The position numbers and the translations under genes were made by a program. A stretch of DNA of 33,911 bases from Candidatus Martarchaeota archaeon (GTDB taxonomy: Archaea; Micrarchaeota; Micrarchaeia; Micrarchaeales; CABMGC01). The first letter of the stretch is position 1, and every line of letters starts with the position of its first letter. Positions 1 through 7,629 of the stretch are shown piece after piece. The notes under the pieces were generated by a model. The model did no database searches, had not been told where the DNA came from, and worked only from the letters and a program-made list of their open reading frames with translations. The DNA lies in the NCBI GenBank assembly GCA_023379075.1, contig JAMCSO010000041.1:1-33911 (forward strand). The letters run 5' to 3'.

Positions 1-97
1 GAGAAGAAAAGTATTAAAAATAACAAAAGATTAGAAATTGAATGGTTTTTCATCACTCTCCCGATAATAATCTTTCATTATAATAGGAACCGATAGA

Positions 98-1006
98 TTA
101 TAAATCTAATGTTCGATGAACTCTAGGGCTCTGTCTACATATACGGTTGATCAATAACGTCAAATAAGAATAGGCATCCTGAGTTGCCTGTTTTATCAGA
201 TATCTCAACCTGCTTTCCTCGTTTTTACATCCATAATACTCGATAAGGCCTGCCTTCTCGGCAGGAGTCATCCCGATCGTCATGTGCCTCCTGATAAAGT
301 TGTAATAAATCTCTAAGAATCTCAGTTCCCACCTGCCTGTCACGATTCCTCTGTATCCTCGTCTTTTGTGAGTCAGACTTCTGATTGTATTGTTGAGTCT
401 CTCAATAAGGTTATTATTCTTCTTGTCCTCGAAGTTTGCACAGCGATGGTAGTTGTGCCTGTACCACCAGTGCCCGAACCTTCTTCTTATTACGCCGCCA
501 TATGCGAATGCACCATCAGTAGTGACCTCTAGTGGTGATGGGGACTCATTCAACAACTGATATGCATACTTCTTTGTCCTGTCTCTAGACAGGATCATTG
601 TGGCGAACCTTGTATCTCTACATATCGACGCCCAAACGTAGTAGAATGTACCGCACATCTTGAGGAAAAGTTCGTCCATATGCAGCATATCCGTGAAATT
701 TTGCCTGAATCTTTCTACATATTTATCCAATAACCTGGCATATTCTAAGAACCACCTAAATACAGTCTCCTTTGCAATGCCTAGGAACTGCGATATAAAC
801 CTCAGTGTGTTCCCTATAACAAACAACTCTAGTGCGTCTAATATCGTCTTTACCGACTTATGTTTCCACTTGAATCCCTCGTCATCGCAGAATGTCCCAT
901 GGCACTCTTTACACTGATATCTCTGTATTCTTCCACGTTCCTTTGTCTTTCTCCTACCAAACTTTACTATATATTTGGATTCACAGTATATACAGATGCG
1001 CATCAT
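98..1006 (-). CDS. IS6/IS240-like DDE transposase with N-terminal zinc ribbon
   Basis: This is probably a cut-and-paste or cointegrate-forming transposase. Numbering from an upstream TTG at 1018, a zinc ribbon (C9, C12, C36, C39) comes first, then a helix-turn-helix-like stretch around residues 55-95. A DDE catalytic core follows: D115 in the motif HMDELF, D168 in TTDGAFAY and E206 in NNNLIERLN. The tail after E206 (KRRGYRG, then an YNFIRRH-type motif) resembles the IS240 domain of the IS6 family. I prefer the ATG at 1006, because the TTG at 1018 lies only four codons upstream. The frame is open and the catalytic residues are intact, so the gene may be functional. The last nine or so codons run past the candidate left inverted repeat (126-134) into flanking DNA. 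The family call is from motif memory; IS1595-like elements also have zinc ribbons but match the core less well. Confidence 0.85.
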   Translation of the reverse strand: MMRICIYCESKYIVKFGRRKTKERGRIQRYQCKECHGTFCDDEGFKWKHKSVKTILDALELFVIGNTLRFISQFLGIAKETVFRWFLEYARLLDKYVERFRQNFTDMLHMDELFLKMCGTFYYVWASICRDTRFATMILSRDRTKKYAYQLLNESPSPLEVTTDGAFAYGGVIRRRFGHWWYRHNYHRCANFEDKKNNNLIERLNNTIRSLTHKRRGYRGIVTGRWELRFLEIYYNFIRRHMTIGMTPAEKAGLIEYYGCKNEESRLRYLIKQATQDAYSYLTLLINRICRQSPRVHRTLDL

Positions 1007-1252
1007 TTTGGTCGCCAAAACCTCTATGATGCCATCTTTTATATTTGTATCAACCGTATTTAGAACCAGAATCCTTCTTGGAAAACTTGCCTGAAAATGT
1101 GCGTATTCTCCTTTTCACCGGTCTGAAACCTATGTCAATCAGTCTCTTATATTTCGATTCCACATTCTTTCCATCCAGGTCGCAAAATCGAGATGGAATG
1201 GGGTGCTTAACCCCTGCACTCTCTATTGGAAGTAATAATTTCTACAGAGCCC
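126..1252. mobile_element. Candidate IS element bounded by 9-bp terminal inverted repeats
   Basis: The sequence GGGCTCTGT at 126-134 recurs as its exact reverse complement at 1244-1252, flanking the transposase. IS6-family ends commonly start with a GG-TCTGT-like core, so the motif fits. The span would be 1127 bp. Against it, the flanking octamers (118-125 and 1253-1260) do not match, so there is no target duplication. The transposase frame also reads through the left repeat. A short open stretch without a clear start codon lies between the transposase and the right end on the same strand (about 1050-1241). It reads coding-like and includes residues such as HPIPSRFCDLDGK, but I cannot assign it. 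Treat the boundaries as tentative. Confidence 0.35.
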
Positions 1253-1579
1253 GTGTGCAGTATGGCTAATTTTGGCGTGACATCTTACCACCCGTAAATG
1301 ATGTGGGCTTCCTGAACTAAACAATGATGATATTGTGGTTGAGAGAATTTATATGCCTTGCGAGCAAAGTCATACTGTACGCTGGGACACAGCAGAATCC
1401 GAAAGGATAAATTTCGTGGATGGGAACGTAAGATGTGGAATCGAACCATGCAAATCCAATGAAGCGAGAACATACCAAACTAAACAGAGATATGATGTCA
1501 TGGCTTCGAGGATATATGGGGTGTCCTGCTTATCTGCGGTTCGCTTTCATCCCACATCTGAAGAGTATGGGATTTCCCC
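1253..1579. other. Gene-poor stretch, possible IS200/IS605 right-end relic
   Basis: No recognisable intact gene lies here. An open frame on the plus strand (1335-1637) matches no family I know and has cysteines in a low-complexity arrangement. Towards its end the sequence around 1538-1580 has a TTTCATCCCA stretch. It contains the hairpin ATCCCA (1549-1554) / TGGGAT (1568-1573), followed by TTTCCCCTCAC. That layout resembles the right ends of IS200/IS605 (tnpB-only) elements, where the end hairpin and guide-RNA scaffold overlap the tail of tnpB. No TnpB catalytic domain is present upstream, so if the reading is right this is a remnant cut off by the IS to its left. The assignment rests on remembered sequence style, not on an alignment. 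Confidence 0.3.
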
Positions 1580-3754
1580 TCACTTTGTTAATTTGGATAA
1601 AGTAATGTTCCTGAAGGCAAGTGTCTGCGAATCCTGATTGCTATTATTAATCACTATAGTCAGATTATTATATCCGGATCTTACTGGGATCTCAGTAGTG
1701 TATTTGGTAGATAGGACATTTACTCTTTGATTGGAAGTTAGGATGCCATTGTTGTATATTGATATTGTAGAGTTGTCCAGTGAGAGAATACTGGAGTTCA
1801 TAATTATCGGGTCGTTTGTAGGGGAGTATATGGATATTGAGCTTCCGCTTGCCACCCACCAAAATCCAGACTCGTTAAGACAATTGCTGCAGACAGCGAA
1901 TTCTGGAACCCATTCTCCTGATATGAATGCAGTGATGTTTGAAGGCGGTTGTTGGGTATGCACCTTCTCTGGAACCTTGAATAGAATTGTAGAGTTGCCT
2001 GTGTATATTGGGCTGCCTAACATATTTGAGAGCGTCGATGTCAGATTCTTAAGTACCGTTGCATTATATAAATTACTGAGGACTGAGATATAACTGATGT
2101 TGTATCTTGAGAGAAGGATGAGTGTTGGTTTTGTGAGATTCTCTTTTATTGGATATGAACCATAGCTAGATAAATTTTCAATAGAGTATGTAGAAACGAG
2201 CGGGATGGAGTATATATAAAAGTCTTGGAGGGGTGTGCTTCTGGTAGTGTACCCACCAATTATTGGCACATTAAATTCTGTTTGATAGTACATAGCAATG
2301 GCTGATTGGTAAGATTGATCCGGAGCAGTGGGTAAGAATAAGACAGAGGAGTTGATGGTGTGATTCATTAGAGAGTATGCTTCAGGTATTGCTGTATTCG
2401 TATAAAAAGTATTTGTAAAAGATGAAGTTAACGGGATTCCTGCACATTCGAGCAAGACTATTGAAGAAATAATTGCAGTATATATTGTCTTTTTTTTCAC
2501 GGAATTGACTTTTGATAAGAGACTTCTGAGACCAAAGGCTGCAAGGATTGCTAGGCAGAGAGAAAACATTATATCGAATCTGCCTGGCTCTCTTATGAGA
2601 TTAAATATGGGTATGATTCGATAAAGAATATATGGACCCGGTATCATGGTTACATTGCCATTTATATGTATTAGTGGGCCTAGAGAGAGCATAGCAAATA
2701 TAATTCCGATAGAAGCCCACACCATAGTATTTTTGAACTTCGTTGATTTAATATCAGAGTATATGCCAAATATAGATAAAAGTATAACGGAGTATCCAAT
2801 ATATGAAACGCCTTCCCAATAGAAACCATATGGCATGAGCGTAGGATAATATTTACTGGCCAATTGATTGAAGAGTCCATTAAAATAACTTGGAAGGAAA
2901 AAAGAAAGCAAATCATTACTCCACGCTTCATTAGCACTAAGGCTTGAGGAAGTTGCTGCAAGAGAAAGTGAATTGCTATGTATTATGCCGTTTATTAATG
3001 GAAATATAAATGGGAGCCCGATTAAAAAGGACAAGAGTAGTATCTCAAAGATTATGGAGATTGTTTTGAGGTTAATTAACTTTCTTGAAGAGCTGAAGTA
3101 TGTAAAGTAGCAGAATAGCAGCACGAAAAGGAATAGCATTATGCCTTGTTCTATGTCACCCATAAAAGATGCCAGAACTAGAGAAAATGCTGCCAGCACG
3201 ATGTATCGCAGCTTTCGTCTCTTTATTGAGAGAAGGAAAGATAGGATAAATAACGGGATCCATTCGGTTGAAGTAAAATTCAAGAATATGAATGAATGGG
3301 CTATGTTAACTGCGCTAAAGGAGAAGATTGCGCCTGCGATGAAGGATGCGTATGTATCTTCAGTCAGATGCATGGCAAGCAGATACATAAAGAATGCGGA
3401 GAGGAGAAAGCCCAAAATAAATATTACATTATATGAGAAAGTAAGGCTTATTTGCTGAAATGGAAAAGAAATTAGGCTTGATATTGGTGAGTCTAAATAA
3501 TTATAAGAAAAATTTGCTCCGTATGGATAATACAAGAAATTTGTTGTATACGGGGAGCTGTGAAGAGTGAATATAGAATAACCAGGCCACCAAAGGAACC
3601 ATAAGAACTGATACGGATCTCCAGTGCCGTTTATGTGGGCAAATACATGCGTTATGTTTGCAAATATGGGCCATGACACAAGTATCGTTAGCAATAAGTA
3701 AAGAGTTAGTACGAGCACTTCTTTCTTTGTAATCTTAGGAAATATGTATTGCAT
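1580..3754 (-). CDS. Large polytopic membrane protein, GT-C glycosyltransferase-like
   Basis: The protein has about 724 residues. The first 440 or so are dominated by roughly 11-12 hydrophobic segments. The last 280 or so form a hydrophilic, N/S/T-rich region that is probably outside the cell. After the first membrane segment comes a loop with GDPYQFLWFLWW and then YPYGANFSYN. Acidic residues in the first external loop are typical of GT-C enzymes, which take sugars from polyprenyl-phosphate donors. The likely role is transfer of a lipid-linked sugar to an envelope acceptor, but the acceptor cannot be told. It lies 26 nt downstream of a family 2 glycosyltransferase of the polyprenyl-phosphate sugar synthase type, a classic donor-maker and user pair. 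The start chosen is an ATG three codons inside a GTG at 3763. Several potential N-glycosylation sequons occur in the tail. Confidence 0.6.
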   Translation of the reverse strand: MQYIFPKITKKEVLVLTLYLLLTILVSWPIFANITHVFAHINGTGDPYQFLWFLWWPGYSIFTLHSSPYTTNFLYYPYGANFSYNYLDSPISSLISFPFQQISLTFSYNVIFILGFLLSAFFMYLLAMHLTEDTYASFIAGAIFSFSAVNIAHSFIFLNFTSTEWIPLFILSFLLSIKRRKLRYIVLAAFSLVLASFMGDIEQGIMLFLFVLLFCYFTYFSSSRKLINLKTISIIFEILLLSFLIGLPFIFPLINGIIHSNSLSLAATSSSLSANEAWSNDLLSFFLPSYFNGLFNQLASKYYPTLMPYGFYWEGVSYIGYSVILLSIFGIYSDIKSTKFKNTMVWASIGIIFAMLSLGPLIHINGNVTMIPGPYILYRIIPIFNLIREPGRFDIMFSLCLAILAAFGLRSLLSKVNSVKKKTIYTAIISSIVLLECAGIPLTSSFTNTFYTNTAIPEAYSLMNHTINSSVLFLPTAPDQSYQSAIAMYYQTEFNVPIIGGYTTRSTPLQDFYIYSIPLVSTYSIENLSSYGSYPIKENLTKPTLILLSRYNISYISVLSNLYNATVLKNLTSTLSNMLGSPIYTGNSTILFKVPEKVHTQQPPSNITAFISGEWVPEFAVCSNCLNESGFWWVASGSSISIYSPTNDPIIMNSSILSLDNSTISIYNNGILTSNQRVNVLSTKYTTEIPVRSGYNNLTIVINNSNQDSQTLAFRNITLSKLTK

Positions 3755-3789
3755 CGTCTTCACTGTGAGGGTGTTCTGTGAATTTGTTA

Positions 3790-4482
3790 TTAGTCATTCT
3801 TCACACGTAATCTTAATCTTAATGCTGCATTTATGAAATAGATCACATCTGAGAGATGAACGTTGCTTTGCGGCTGCTCATCCCAAGAGATGGGAAACTC
3901 TCTGACTTTAATACCGTCTCTCTGAGCCAGTATTATTAGCTCTGTGTCAAAGAACCAGTGGTCATCTTTTACCTTTTTTATATATGTTTTTATAAATCCT
4001 GAGGACCAGAACTTGAAGCCGCACTGATGGTCTTTAACTTTAGATTGAAAGAGAAGTGCAATTAACCAGTTGTATGATAAGCTAGCAAATAATCTCAGAA
4101 TACTTCTATTAGCATCCGATCCTTTAATATAACGTGATCCTGTTACAAAAACCTCCCCATTATCAACTAGAGCAAGGGCTTTGTTAAGATATCTTGCAGG
4201 AACTGCCATGTCAATATCCAAGCACCCTATGATATTGCCTTTAGCAAGCGTTATGGCTTTTTTTATTGCTTTCCCTTTCCCGAGCCTATGCTTTGATGTC
4301 ATTAACCGTACGTTGGGCATCTTCGATTTTTCCCTGCAGACAGTGAGGGAATTATCTGTGGAACCATCCTCTGCCAGTATTATCTCGAAATTGCCGAGCT
4401 TTTTGGCTTCTTTGTAAATAAGGTCGAAATTCTTCTTAAGGTTGCCTTCTTCATTATGTACTGGCAGGATTAAAGAAAGCAT
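3790..4482 (-). CDS. Family 2 glycosyltransferase (polyprenyl-phosphate sugar synthase type)
   Basis: This is a GT-A fold enzyme that probably moves a hexose from a nucleotide sugar to dolichyl phosphate on the cytoplasmic face of the membrane. Visible motifs in order are LPVHNEE near the N-terminus (nucleotide binding), EDGSTD, the metal-binding DIDMAVP, HQCGFKFW and WFFDTELI. These match the dolichyl-phosphate glucosyl/mannosyl transferase group of GT2. There is no C-terminal membrane domain, so it is the short soluble or peripheral form (about 230 residues). The frame is open from a TTG at 4521 that would overlap moxR by 17 nt. I prefer the ATG at 4482, which places LSLILPVHNEE directly at the N-terminus. 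It sits between moxR and the GT-C-like protein on the same strand, probably in one transcript. The sugar specificity is unknown. Confidence 0.85.
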   Translation of the reverse strand: MLSLILPVHNEEGNLKKNFDLIYKEAKKLGNFEIILAEDGSTDNSLTVCREKSKMPNVRLMTSKHRLGKGKAIKKAITLAKGNIIGCLDIDMAVPARYLNKALALVDNGEVFVTGSRYIKGSDANRSILRLFASLSYNWLIALLFQSKVKDHQCGFKFWSSGFIKTYIKKVKDDHWFFDTELIILAQRDGIKVREFPISWDEQPQSNVHLSDVIYFINAALRLRLRVKND

Positions 4483-4504
4483 AGTACCATCAACATGCAC
4501 TGAA

Positions 4505-5413
4505 TCATTTAACTGAGGCAATTATACCATCAATTATGCCGTTCACGCCTATTCCGCCTGTCGACCTTACAGCTATCCTGTGGCTGAGGACGGGTCTTGC
4601 AAGGAACTTTATATCATCGATGCTCACTTCCTTTCTGTCTTCTATCAGTGCTTTGGCTTTGGCTGCCTGCATGAAAGATATATCGGCCCTGGGGCTTGCG
4701 CCCATTGTTGTATGGATCTCTTTTCGCGTTGCTCCGACTACTTTTGTTATGTATTGTACAACATTATCAGGCATAACAATGCCTTTGGCTGCCTGCTGCA
4801 TTGATAGAATATCGTTTGTGGAGATGACCTTCTTGGTCTCAACATTCTCCTCGCGCTCCTTTATCCTCAGCATCTCTTGCTCCTCTCCCATGCTTGGATA
4901 ATCCACGTCTATCTTCAAGAGAAATCTGTCACTAAGCACCTTTGGCAATGGCTCTGTCCCTTCTATCTTCAGGGGATTCTGTGTTGCAAATGTTGTAAAA
5001 GGAGATGGAAGCCCGATATTCTCTCCTCCAACAGTGACCTGGCGCTCCTCGAGCGTCTCAAGTAGACCACTCATCGTCTTCGGAGAAGACCTGTTGAGCT
5101 CATCTATCAATAGGATATTTGTAAAGATCGGGCCTTTGTTGAACTTGAGATTTCCGGAAGGGTCTTCAGAGACATATCCGACAATATCCTTTGTTTGCAG
5201 ATCGGATGTTCCTTGGATTCTCTTGAAGTCTGCCTGTATGGTCTCTGCAAGGGTCTTTGTCATTGTTGTCTTGGCGACCCCAGGAACCCCTTCGAGCAAG
5301 GCATGTCCATTTGCCACCAGGGTTATGAAAAGAAGCTCTATGACATCTTTTTTGCCAGATATGTGCTTCTTGACTTCTTCGGAAACTGCGAGATAAGCCT
5401 GATGCGCATCCAA
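4505..5413 (-). CDS. MoxR-family AAA+ ATPase
   Basis: This is a 302-residue AAA+ chaperone-like ATPase of the MoxR group. Such proteins usually remodel or activate a partner carrying a von Willebrand A domain. Walker A is GVPGVAKTT near residue 43 and Walker B is ILLIDELNR near 101. Sensor 1 lies in ATQNP, and the sensor 2/arginine region is GASPRADISF. The length matches the family. The start appears to be TTG at 5413, since no in-frame ATG lies nearby. An AT-rich TATA-like stretch (about 5432-5445) sits roughly 25 nt upstream, which would give a leaderless message. Unusually, no DUF58 or vWA-domain gene follows; the next genes are two glycosyltransferases. Its client is therefore not visible here. 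Confidence 0.92.
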   Translation of the reverse strand: MDAHQAYLAVSEEVKKHISGKKDVIELLFITLVANGHALLEGVPGVAKTTMTKTLAETIQADFKRIQGTSDLQTKDIVGYVSEDPSGNLKFNKGPIFTNILLIDELNRSSPKTMSGLLETLEERQVTVGGENIGLPSPFTTFATQNPLKIEGTEPLPKVLSDRFLLKIDVDYPSMGEEQEMLRIKEREENVETKKVISTNDILSMQQAAKGIVMPDNVVQYITKVVGATRKEIHTTMGASPRADISFMQAAKAKALIEDRKEVSIDDIKFLARPVLSHRIAVRSTGGIGVNGIIDGIIASVK

Positions 5414-5520
5414 TAGAACACCATATCTAATAAAAACTTTAATCGTACCTATTTAATAATATTATCATGATGAATATATTAATATTAGATTAAATATTCA
5501 GTTTATACCTGGGTGCAGAA
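5414..5520. promoter_or_regulatory. Divergent promoter region moxR / rpoF
   Basis: This AT-rich spacer separates divergent genes. For rpoF, a TATA-like GATTAAATA lies at about 5487-5496, roughly 28 nt before its ATG, and a GGGTG purine-rich site precedes the start. For moxR, a TATA-like run on the minus strand lies near 5432-5445. Both are pattern calls only. Confidence 0.45.
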
Positions 5521-5859
5521 ATGATAGGCAAAGGAACATCCGAAAAGAGGCTCGTCTCAATACCAGAGGCTCTCGAGATACTTGAAGGCAGGAGGAAGGA
5601 GGGAGAGCTTGGCTATGAGCAGGAGCTTGCTTATGAGTATGCAAAGAAGTTCTCCAAGATAGATGTGAAGGATTCGGTTAAAATGAGGAAAGATCTTGAA
5701 GAGCTTGGATTTACGGAAAAGGCAGCTATAAAGATAGTAGATATCATGCCTTTGGACATTATGCAGCTCAGGCAGACATTGATAATAGAAAGGAAGACAT
5801 TCGCAGATGATTTATTGGAAAAGGCGATGGAGGTCGTCGAGAAGCACAGAGGTAAATAG
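5521..5859 (+). CDS. rpoF: DNA-directed RNA polymerase subunit F (Rpo4/Rpb4)
   Basis: RpoF is the archaeal counterpart of eukaryotic Rpb4. It pairs with RpoE (Rpb7) in the stalk of RNA polymerase, which helps open-complex formation and holds emerging RNA. The 112-residue length is typical. The N-terminus has the VSIPEALEIL segment, followed by a helical HRDC-like domain with FTEKAAIKIVDIMPLDIMQLRQTL, a recognisable family signature. DUF655 follows 22 nt downstream on the same strand, the usual archaeal arrangement. The customary upstream neighbour, the eL21 gene, is not upstream here. It lies downstream on the opposite strand. Confidence 0.93.
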   Translation: MIGKGTSEKRLVSIPEALEILEGRRKEGELGYEQELAYEYAKKFSKIDVKDSVKMRKDLEELGFTEKAAIKIVDIMPLDIMQLRQTLIIERKTFADDLLEKAMEVVEKHRGK

Positions 5860-5881
5860 ATGTTTAAGCAGTGGAGGAATT

Positions 5882-6466
5882 ATGCAGGAAAGAACGCAAA
5901 GAAGAGAAGAATTGGAAGAATATGCAATAGTTCTTGATTACTTACCTACTGGAAAGTCTTATTCTGTAAAGCCGGAGCCTCTTGTTCAACTCATTGGAGA
6001 GAACAAATTCACACTTTTGGAAGCTGTTGCGAAGGATGTTGAGATAAAGGTTGGAGAGAGAGTTTACATAGGCAGGGAAGAGCGCGATAAGATACTGCTC
6101 ATAAAGGGAAGGCTCTCTTACAACGACCTCACTGAAGGCGCGAAGAAGGAGCTGCAGGATGCGATTTATAAGATAATAAAGTCAAATGAGAAGAAGTTTG
6201 TTGAATTATTCAATAATGCCTCGTCATTGAATATAAGGATGCATTCGCTTGAGCTTCTTCCAGGGATCGGAAAGAGGCACCTGACAGCGATACTTGATGC
6301 CAGAGAGGAGAAGAAGTTCGAATCATTTGAGGATATCACAAACAGGGTGCAGCTACTTCAGGACCCTATAAAATTGCTTGTGGACAGAGTCATAATGGAG
6401 CTAAAGGGAGATAGCAGATTCTTCATGCTCACAAAACCACTGTCACAACAGCCATACAGGCAATAA
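5882..6466 (+). CDS. DUF655 family protein (archaeal HhH nucleic-acid-binding)
   Basis: This is a 194-residue member of the archaeal DUF655 family. It joins an OB-like N-terminal part (EEYAIVLDYLPTGKS) to a C-terminal helix-hairpin-helix region with LELLPGIGKRHLTAILDAR. Its function is not established; nucleic-acid binding linked to transcription or ribosome biogenesis is inferred from structure and gene neighbourhood. I chose the ATG at 5882 because GGAGG lies just before it. The open frame extends upstream to 5807, but that part overlaps rpoF in another frame and is not conserved-looking. It is probably cotranscribed with rpoF. In many archaea this operon continues with a 16S rRNA dimethyltransferase (ksgA), which is absent here. 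The gene is convergent with eL21, with about 70 nt between their ends. Confidence 0.9.
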   Translation: MQERTQRREELEEYAIVLDYLPTGKSYSVKPEPLVQLIGENKFTLLEAVAKDVEIKVGERVYIGREERDKILLIKGRLSYNDLTEGAKKELQDAIYKIIKSNEKKFVELFNNASSLNIRMHSLELLPGIGKRHLTAILDAREEKKFESFEDITNRVQLLQDPIKLLVDRVIMELKGDSRFFMLTKPLSQQPYRQ

Positions 6467-6537
6467 GCTCTCTGTGGCGTCCTCCTGCCAGCTAACATTC
6501 TGGGCTTCTGCATTCAATTAAGAATTAGAATAATGCT

Positions 6538-6831
6538 TCACTTGCCTGCTCTTTCAAGATGAAGCTGAGGCACTATCAGTTTTCTCTTCATTGATTTTGA
6601 TACATAGAGCTCAACAACGTAAGAATCTCCTCTTTTCTCTGTAACTACCGCAGTCTTGCCTCTGTATCTTGGATGTGGTATATTCTTGAAGTTGCTTTTT
6701 GGTACTATTATAACCTTCTCCCCTATCTCAAAATTCTTTATTATATTGCTTATGCTAAGCTTTGAAGGCTTGTGATGCCTGGCGAGATGCCTTGTCCTGC
6801 CCACAAATAAACCATGAGATCGCTCTGTCAT
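6538..6831 (-). CDS. rpl21e: Ribosomal protein eL21
   Basis: This is a large-subunit ribosomal protein shared by archaea and eukaryotes (about 97 residues). The N-terminal ERSHGLFVGRTRH, the central FEIGEKVIIVP, and IPHPRYRGKTAVVTEKRGDSYVVEL match the eL21 SH3-like core, which contacts 5S rRNA and tRNA regions of the ribosome. The ATG at 6831 gives a typical N-terminus; a GTG at 6840 is also in frame. A TATA-like ATAAATTTATAA (about 6847-6858) lies just upstream. In most archaea this gene leads the rpoF-DUF655 operon, but here it faces that operon tail to tail. Confidence 0.93.
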   Translation of the reverse strand: MTERSHGLFVGRTRHLARHHKPSKLSISNIIKNFEIGEKVIIVPKSNFKNIPHPRYRGKTAVVTEKRGDSYVVELYVSKSMKRKLIVPQLHLERAGK

Positions 6832-6911
6832 TCTAACCACTAGATGTTATAAATTTATAATATTCTTGTTCTAAATGAATATAAGCTTTTCGCACAGCAA
6901 CGGCTCCACGT

Positions 6912-7592
6912 ATGGTGTATAAAATTACCGAATTTAAGATATCAGACATGTATAAAGAGCTTAGGGTCAGCTTTGGCTATATGAACTGGTGGCCCGGGGA
7001 GAGCAATGAAGAGATAGTCATAGGTGCGATATTAACCCAGCAGGCCTCGTGGAAGAATGTTGAAAAGGCAATAAGAATGCTCAAGAAAAGGAAGATGCTT
7101 GGGCTCAGAGAACTTTCAGAGAGTAGTATAGAAGAGATAGAGGATGCGATAAAGGCATCGGGATTTTACAGAAAGAAAGCGGCTAGGCTCAAGAGGATTT
7201 CCACATATATTATTAATAGATATGGCAGCCTTGGCGCATTTTTTGATAATGACAGGGATAAGCTGAGAAAGGAACTTCTGGCCATGGAAGGCATAGGCAT
7301 GGAGACTGCCGATGCGATACTTCTTTACGCTGCTAACAAGAGGATCTTTGTTGTAGACGCATATACAAGAAGAATAATGGGCAGGGTGTATGGAATAGAT
7401 CCGAAGATAGGGTATGAAGAACTTAGGAAGATTATGGAAAATGGAGCTAAGAGGGATATACGAGTATATAAAGATTTCCATGCTCAGATTGTCGAATTAT
7501 GCAAAAGGAATTGCAGGAAGCTCCCGTTGTGCGGTGGGTGCCCATTAAAAAGTAGATGCAATCTTGCACGTTCTGTCGAAGGCACAGGATAA
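6912..7592 (+). CDS. Endonuclease III-superfamily DNA glycosylase (MagIII-like)
   Basis: This base-excision repair enzyme of the HhH-GPD superfamily has 226 residues. The region around NWWPGESNEEIVIGAILTQQ resembles the MagIII/3-methyladenine glycosylase branch. The helix-hairpin-helix is MEGIGMETADAILLY, followed by the catalytic aspartate in VVDAYTRR. At the position where true endonuclease III has its catalytic lysine (GVGRKTA), this protein has glutamate (GIGMETA), so a glycosylase without strand-cleaving lyase activity is likely. Four C-terminal cysteines (in CRKLPLCGGCPLKSRC) fit an iron-sulfur cluster, with the first gap one residue shorter than in EndoIII. A TATA-like box near 6875-6884 precedes the ATG. 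The substrate (alkylated versus oxidised bases) is not decidable from sequence alone. Confidence 0.85.
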   Translation: MVYKITEFKISDMYKELRVSFGYMNWWPGESNEEIVIGAILTQQASWKNVEKAIRMLKKRKMLGLRELSESSIEEIEDAIKASGFYRKKAARLKRISTYIINRYGSLGAFFDNDRDKLRKELLAMEGIGMETADAILLYAANKRIFVVDAYTRRIMGRVYGIDPKIGYEELRKIMENGAKRDIRVYKDFHAQIVELCKRNCRKLPLCGGCPLKSRCNLARSVEGTG

Positions 7593-7629
7593 GATTAAAT
7601 ATTAACACGAAAATGTTAATCTGATATTT

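Noticed and set aside
118..1260. 8-bp target-site duplication around the IS
   Set aside because: The flanking octamers are unrelated.
1335..1637. Plus-strand 100-codon frame as an independent gene
   Set aside because: It overlaps the end of the membrane protein gene in antisense and matches no family. It is better explained as a leftover of an element end.
5807..5881. N-terminal extension of DUF655
   Set aside because: It overlaps rpoF in another frame, with a basic, tryptophan-rich product, and the GGAGG site points to the ATG at 5882.
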